A stretch of 7,777 nucleotides of DNA from Paracoccaceae bacterium. Its GTDB lineage: Bacteria > Pseudomonadota > Alphaproteobacteria > Rhodobacterales > Rhodobacteraceae. Location of the stretch: contig QKHF01000037.1 in assembly GCA_003250135.1 (NCBI GenBank), positions 1 through 7,777 on the forward strand, given 5' to 3'. How positions within the stretch are numbered: the first letter of the stretch is position 1; each line of letters begins with the position of its first letter. Made by a program: the position numbers and the translations under genes. This document shows, one piece after another, positions 4,365-7,777 of the stretch. The notes under the pieces are model-generated. The model was given only the letters and a program-made list of their open reading frames with translations, searched no databases and had not been told where the DNA came from.

Positions 4365-6905
4365 TCAGTCCCGCGCGCGCAGAACCCGCGCCGGACGCGC
4401 CGCCAAAGGTTTCAGCGCGAAGAAGAGGCCCGCCAGCAGGCTCGCCAGCGCGCCGCCTGCGACGATCAAGATCGCCGAGGCGGGCTCGAAGGTGAATTTC
4501 GCGTCCATCACGAAGATCATCACCGCCCAGCCGGCCGCCCAGCCGGCGAACACCGCCACTACGCCAGCCGCGACGCCCAAAAGGCCCGCCCGGATCGCGT
4601 GGCTCGCGAGAATCCGCCCGCGGGTGGCGCCCAGCGTCTTCAACACGGCGGCCTCGTAGATCTGCCGTCTCTGCCCGGCCGCAGCCGCGCCGACGAGCAC
4701 CACGATCCCGGTCAGCAGGGTGGCGGCCGCGCCCCAGCGGGTGGCTGCTGCGAGGTCGGACAGACCTTCGGACACCCGCGCGATGGCGTCCCGCACCCGG
4801 ATCGCGGTGACGTTGGGGAACCCGCGAGCGATCTCGCGCAGCAAGGGCGCCTCCGCCGCCTCATCCGAGTAGACAGTGGCGATATGGGTGTGCGGCGCGC
4901 CTTGGAATCCGCTGGGGTCGAACACCATCACGAAGTTGATGCCCATGGTGCGGAAATCGACCACGCGGAAGCTGGCGACGGTCGCCGTGATCTCCCGCCC
5001 TAGAACGTTGACCGTGACGGTCGAGCCGATCTTCAGGCCAAGCTCCCGCCCTTCCTCCTCGGAAAAGGACACCAGAGGCGGGCCTGCGTAATCCTCGGGC
5101 CACCATTCGCCTTCGACGATCACCGAACCGGGCGGCGGCGTGGCGGAGTAGGTGACGCCCCGGTCGCCGCGCAGCACCCAGCGGGAGCCCGTGACCTTCG
5201 CCTCGCGCGCCGGAACCCCGTTCAGCCTTGTGACGACGCCGCGCAGCATTGGCGCGGTCTCCACCCGCTCGACCCCCGCCTGCCCCTTCGCGGCCCCCAG
5301 CACCGGGTCGAGCTGGTCGTTCTGGATGTCGATGAAAAAGAAGGCCGGCGCTTCGTCAGGCAGTTCCTGATCGATCAGGTTGCGCATATTGGCGTCGATC
5401 TGCCCGATGGCCGCCAGCACCGCCAGGCCAAGGCCCAGCGACAGCACGACGCCCTGCGTCTCGCCCGTGGGCCCGCCCGCCGCGGCCAGAGCCAGCCTGA
5501 GCGCCGGTCGTCCCCGAGACGCCTTGCCCCGCGCCATGTTTCGCGACAGCGCCGCCGCGCCGCGCGCCGCCAGACCCAGCGCGCCAAGCGCCGTCACCAG
5601 CCCGCCAAGAAAGCCGAGCGAGAGGTTCGTGAGGCCCGACAACGCCACCGCAGAGCCGACCAGCGCCAGCGCCGCCGCGCCGATCGCCGCCATCCACATC
5701 GGACGCGGCCAGCGCCGCTCGGGCGCCACGAGGTCGCGAAACAGGCCCGCCGCCCGCACCTCTCGCGCCCGCGCCAGAGGCCAGAGCGCGAAGAGAAGCG
5801 CGGTCAGCGCCCCGTAAAGCGCCGCCTCGGCCAGCGGGCGCGCATAGACGTCGAACAGCGCCGGCACCGGCAGGCGGTCGGCCAACAGCGGGCCCAGAAT
5901 CGCGGGCGCGCCGGCGCCCAGCGCCAGACCCAGCGCAATCCCCAGCAGGGTCAGCGCGCCGATCTGCATCAGATACGTGGCGGCCACCACGCCGCCGGTC
6001 GCGCCCAGCGTCTTGAGCGTGGCGATCGTCTCCGTCTTGCCCTCCAGATAGCTCCGCACCGCCGAGGACACCCCGACGCCGCCCACCGCCAGCGCCGCGA
6101 GGCCCACCAGCACGAGGAATGCGCCGATCCGTTCGACAAAACGCTCCACGCCCGGCGCGCCGTTGCGGCTGTCCTTCCAGCGCACGCCCTGATCTGCGAA
6201 GCGCTCCAGCGCGTCCTCCTTCAGCGCGTTCAGGTTTGCGCCTTCCGGCAAACGCAGCCGGTAAAGGGTCTCGTAGAACGAGCCCGGCTGCAGCAGGCCG
6301 GTGCCCCTAAGCCCGTCCAGAGAGACCAGCACGCGCGGCCCAAAGGCGAAGCCGCCCGAGATTTTGTCCGGCTCATGGGTCAGCGCCGCGCGCAGCTCCA
6401 GTTCGCCGACGCCAAGCCGGATGCGGTCGCCGATCTTCAGGCCCAGCCGGTCGATCAGGATCTGCTCCATCACCGCGCCATAGAGCCCGTCCGGGCCTTC
6501 GCGCAGCGCGTCGTCCAGCGGGATCGCGGGCTCAAGCCCGATCTCGCCATAAAGCGGATAGACTCCGTCCACCCCCTTGGCCTGCACCAGCGCGCGTTCT
6601 TCGCCGGCCGCGACCATGGAGCGGAAATCGACGATCTCGGAATAGCCGGTCGAGACGCGGCCGATCCAGTCCATCTCGCCGCCCTCGGCCTCGCGATACG
6701 TGAATTTCAGCTCCGCATCACCGCCCAGGATCGCCGAGCCCTCGGCGCGCAGCCCTTCGAAAATCGCCGACCGGACAGAGCCGACCGCCGCAATCGCGCC
6801 GACGCCCAGCGCCAGACAGGCGAGAAAGACGCGAAAGCCTTTCAGCCCGCCGCGCAGCTCTCGCCGTGCGAAGCGGGCGGCGGTGGACAGATCGCGCAGC
6901 TTCAC
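4365..6905 (-). CDS. FtsX/YbbP-type ABC transporter permease
   Basis: This 846-residue inner-membrane protein is the permease half of a MacB/LolC-like (type VII) ABC transporter, most like E. coli YbbP. I read ten membrane helices. The first is at about residues 25-45. A periplasmic domain (about 50-255) precedes three helices at 261-283, 308-336 and 358-380. Two more lie at 403-424 and 428-450 and one at 484-503; a second periplasmic domain (about 505-720) is followed by three helices at 727-745, 772-797 and 808-831. Each FtsX core carries a coupling segment with the repeated motif LKTLGA, at 297-302 and 755-760. Such permeases usually act mechanically on lipids or lipoproteins in the periplasm rather than importing solutes. 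The GTG start overlaps the ATPase stop as GTGA, so the two are translationally coupled. The protein is full length with no frameshift seen. The substrate is unknown. Confidence 0.93.
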   Translation of the reverse strand: MKLRDLSTAARFARRELRGGLKGFRVFLACLALGVGAIAAVGSVRSAIFEGLRAEGSAILGGDAELKFTYREAEGGEMDWIGRVSTGYSEIVDFRSMVAAGEERALVQAKGVDGVYPLYGEIGLEPAIPLDDALREGPDGLYGAVMEQILIDRLGLKIGDRIRLGVGELELRAALTHEPDKISGGFAFGPRVLVSLDGLRGTGLLQPGSFYETLYRLRLPEGANLNALKEDALERFADQGVRWKDSRNGAPGVERFVERIGAFLVLVGLAALAVGGVGVSSAVRSYLEGKTETIATLKTLGATGGVVAATYLMQIGALTLLGIALGLALGAGAPAILGPLLADRLPVPALFDVYARPLAEAALYGALTALLFALWPLARAREVRAAGLFRDLVAPERRWPRPMWMAAIGAAALALVGSAVALSGLTNLSLGFLGGLVTALGALGLAARGAAALSRNMARGKASRGRPALRLALAAAGGPTGETQGVVLSLGLGLAVLAAIGQIDANMRNLIDQELPDEAPAFFFIDIQNDQLDPVLGAAKGQAGVERVETAPMLRGVVTRLNGVPAREAKVTGSRWVLRGDRGVTYSATPPPGSVIVEGEWWPEDYAGPPLVSFSEEEGRELGLKIGSTVTVNVLGREITATVASFRVVDFRTMGINFVMVFDPSGFQGAPHTHIATVYSDEAAEAPLLREIARGFPNVTAIRVRDAIARVSEGLSDLAAATRWGAAATLLTGIVVLVGAAAAGQRRQIYEAAVLKTLGATRGRILASHAIRAGLLGVAAGVVAVFAGWAAGWAVMIFVMDAKFTFEPASAILIVAGGALASLLAGLFFALKPLAARPARVLRARD

Positions 6906-7609
6906 TCGGCCGCCTCCGCGCCGACGCTGCGCTTCTCCTCGCGCTCAATCAGGCCGTCGCGGATATGGATGACGCGAGAGCACCGCTCGGCCAGTTCCGG
7001 CGCGTGGGTGACCATGATCAGCGTGGTCCCGCGCTTTTCATGAAGGTCGAAGAGAAGCTCGATGATCCCCGCCCCGGTGGTCCCGTCCAGATTTCCCGTC
7101 GGCTCGTCCGCCAGCAGGATGTCGGGGCTGGGCGCGGCGGCGCGGGCCAGCGCCACGCGCTGCTGCTCGCCCCCCGAAAGCTGCGAGGGGTAATGGTCCA
7201 GCCGGTCGCCAAGGCCGACCAGGCGCAACTCGCTTTCGGCCTTCTCGAACGCGTCGCGGTCGCCCGCCAGCTCCAGCGGCGCGGCGACGTTCTCCAGCGC
7301 CGTCATGGTCGGGATCAGGTGGAAGGATTGGAACACGACCCCCATATGGTCCCTGCGGAAGAGGGCGAGCGCGTCCTCGTCCATCGCGGTCAGGTCCCGG
7401 CCCAGCGCCTTGACCTCGCCGCCGGTGGCGCGCTCCAGCCCGCCGAGGATCATCAGGAGAGAGGACTTGCCGGAGCCCGACGGACCGACCACGCCCAGCG
7501 CCTCGCCCGGCTCGACAGTCAGGTCCACGCCGCGCAATATCTCCACCCGGCCCGCCTTGCTGTCGAGCGCGAGGGTCGCGCCGCGAAGTTCGAAAATGGG
7601 ATCGCCCAT
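6902..7609 (-). CDS. ABC transporter ATP-binding protein (YbbA/LolD-like)
   Basis: This 235-residue ATPase belongs to the MacB/LolD/YbbA group and drives the adjacent FtsX-type permease. All the catalytic motifs are intact: Walker A GPSGSGKS at residues 42-49, Q-loop Gln94, signature LSGGEQQ at 144-150, Walker B ILLADEP at 164-170 with catalytic Glu169, D-loop NLD at 173-175 and switch His202. The FQSFHLIPTMTALENV stretch after the Q-loop is typical of this group. I chose the ATG at 7609 because MGDPIFELRGATLAL is where family homology begins; the open frame reaches 7693 but that extension is Arg-rich and unlike the family. AGGAG and AGG lie 13 and 9 bases upstream, so the ribosome binding site is only fair. 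The stop overlaps the permease GTG. The divergent neighbour on the plus strand is probably tesA, the order known from E. coli tesA-ybbA-ybbP. Confidence 0.95.
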   Translation of the reverse strand: MGDPIFELRGATLALDSKAGRVEILRGVDLTVEPGEALGVVGPSGSGKSSLLMILGGLERATGGEVKALGRDLTAMDEDALALFRRDHMGVVFQSFHLIPTMTALENVAAPLELAGDRDAFEKAESELRLVGLGDRLDHYPSQLSGGEQQRVALARAAAPSPDILLADEPTGNLDGTTGAGIIELLFDLHEKRGTTLIMVTHAPELAERCSRVIHIRDGLIEREEKRSVGAEAAE

Positions 7610-7652
7610 GAAATTCAGCCTGCTCCTGTCGTTCCTGCCGCGTCTGTCCTTG

Positions 7653-7667
7653 TCGCCTATAAGGCGA
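7653..7667. repeat. Short inverted repeat in the divergent promoter region
   Basis: TCGCCT at 7653-7658 and AGGCGA at 7662-7667 flank ATA. The repeat sits 44 bases upstream of the ATPase start and 13 bases before the preferred start of the divergent gene. Its TATAAG/TTATAG core is the most promoter-like -10 sequence between the two genes, so it could be a shared promoter element or an operator. Neither strand shows a convincing -35. Confidence 0.4.
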
Positions 7668-7679
7668 TATGGGGCTCCG

Positions 7680-7777
7680 TTGCGCCGCCGCAATCGCGAA
7701 ATCGTGATCGCGGGGCTGGCGGCGCTGTTTCTCGCGTTGGCGCCCGCCGCCGCGACGGCCGAGCCCGCCGCCGCCTC
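7680..7777 (+). CDS. Start of an exported protein, probably a TesA-like arylesterase (partial)
   Basis: Only the first 32 codons are in the window. From the TTG at 7680 the protein begins MRRRNREIVIAGLAALFLAL and continues to a likely signal-peptidase site after ATA at residues 25-27, a clean signal peptide. GGGG at 7671-7674 lies five bases before this start. The same frame is open back to an ATG at 7608, and a GTG at 7704 is also possible. No catalytic motif is visible, because the GDSL block would come beyond the edge. The TesA call rests on position alone: in E. coli and many proteobacteria tesA is divergent from the ybbA-ybbP transporter genes. TesA is a periplasmic esterase/thioesterase, and it would fit as the partner of this transporter. 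Confidence 0.55.
   Translation, partial: MRRRNREIVIAGLAALFLALAPAAATAEPAAA

Noticed and set aside
6375..7043. A 222-codon plus-strand frame over the permease/ATPase junction
   Set aside because: It is antisense to two genes with complete conserved motifs and lacks a recognisable domain or ribosome binding site.

Overview
The window is GC-rich DNA that is almost entirely coding. Its gene content points to an alphaproteobacterium, probably of the Hyphomonadaceae/Maricaulales or a neighbouring group. This placement rests on the zinc-free L33 protein next to a NUDIX/DUF983 pair, the alphaproteobacterial style of the Bax-inhibitor-1 protein and the YbbA/YbbP-like transporter, and I could not test it by search. 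No tRNA, rRNA, CRISPR array, insertion sequence or phage gene was seen, and no stretch above 300 bases lacks a gene.

Layout. (1) Bases 1-980, minus strand: a secreted four-EF-hand protein with a histidine-rich tail, followed 95 bases downstream by an ECF sigma factor that runs off the left edge. (2) Bases 1142-2549, plus strand: a DUF983 zinc-ribbon membrane protein and a NUDIX hydrolase with overlapping ends, then rpmG (ribosomal protein L33) with its own promoter and a strong terminator. (3) Bases 2623-3337, plus strand: a small membrane-anchored cyclic-nucleotide-binding protein. A perfect 9-bp inverted repeat directly abuts its GTG start and covers its ribosome binding site. (4) A bidirectional terminator at about 3357-3390 separates it from a convergent Bax-inhibitor-1/YccA-family gene (3413-4189), which has its own promoter. 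(5) Bases 4365-7609, minus strand: a two-gene ABC transporter operon (ATPase, then an 846-residue FtsX/YbbP-type permease) joined by a 4-base GTGA overlap. (6) At the right edge, a divergent plus-strand gene begins with a signal peptide; by analogy with tesA-ybbA-ybbP synteny it is likely the arylesterase/thioesterase TesA.

How the genes relate. The ATPase and permease form one complex, and the divergent partial gene may encode its periplasmic partner. The sigma factor and EF-hand protein may be one envelope-response unit. The remaining genes look like ordinary chromosomal housekeeping. The least explained piece is the cyclic-nucleotide-binding membrane protein: it keeps the nucleotide-contacting residues of CAP, has no DNA-binding or enzymatic output domain, and has a possible RNA or DNA switch at its start codon. 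I found no evidence for a large undescribed defence or mobile system here.
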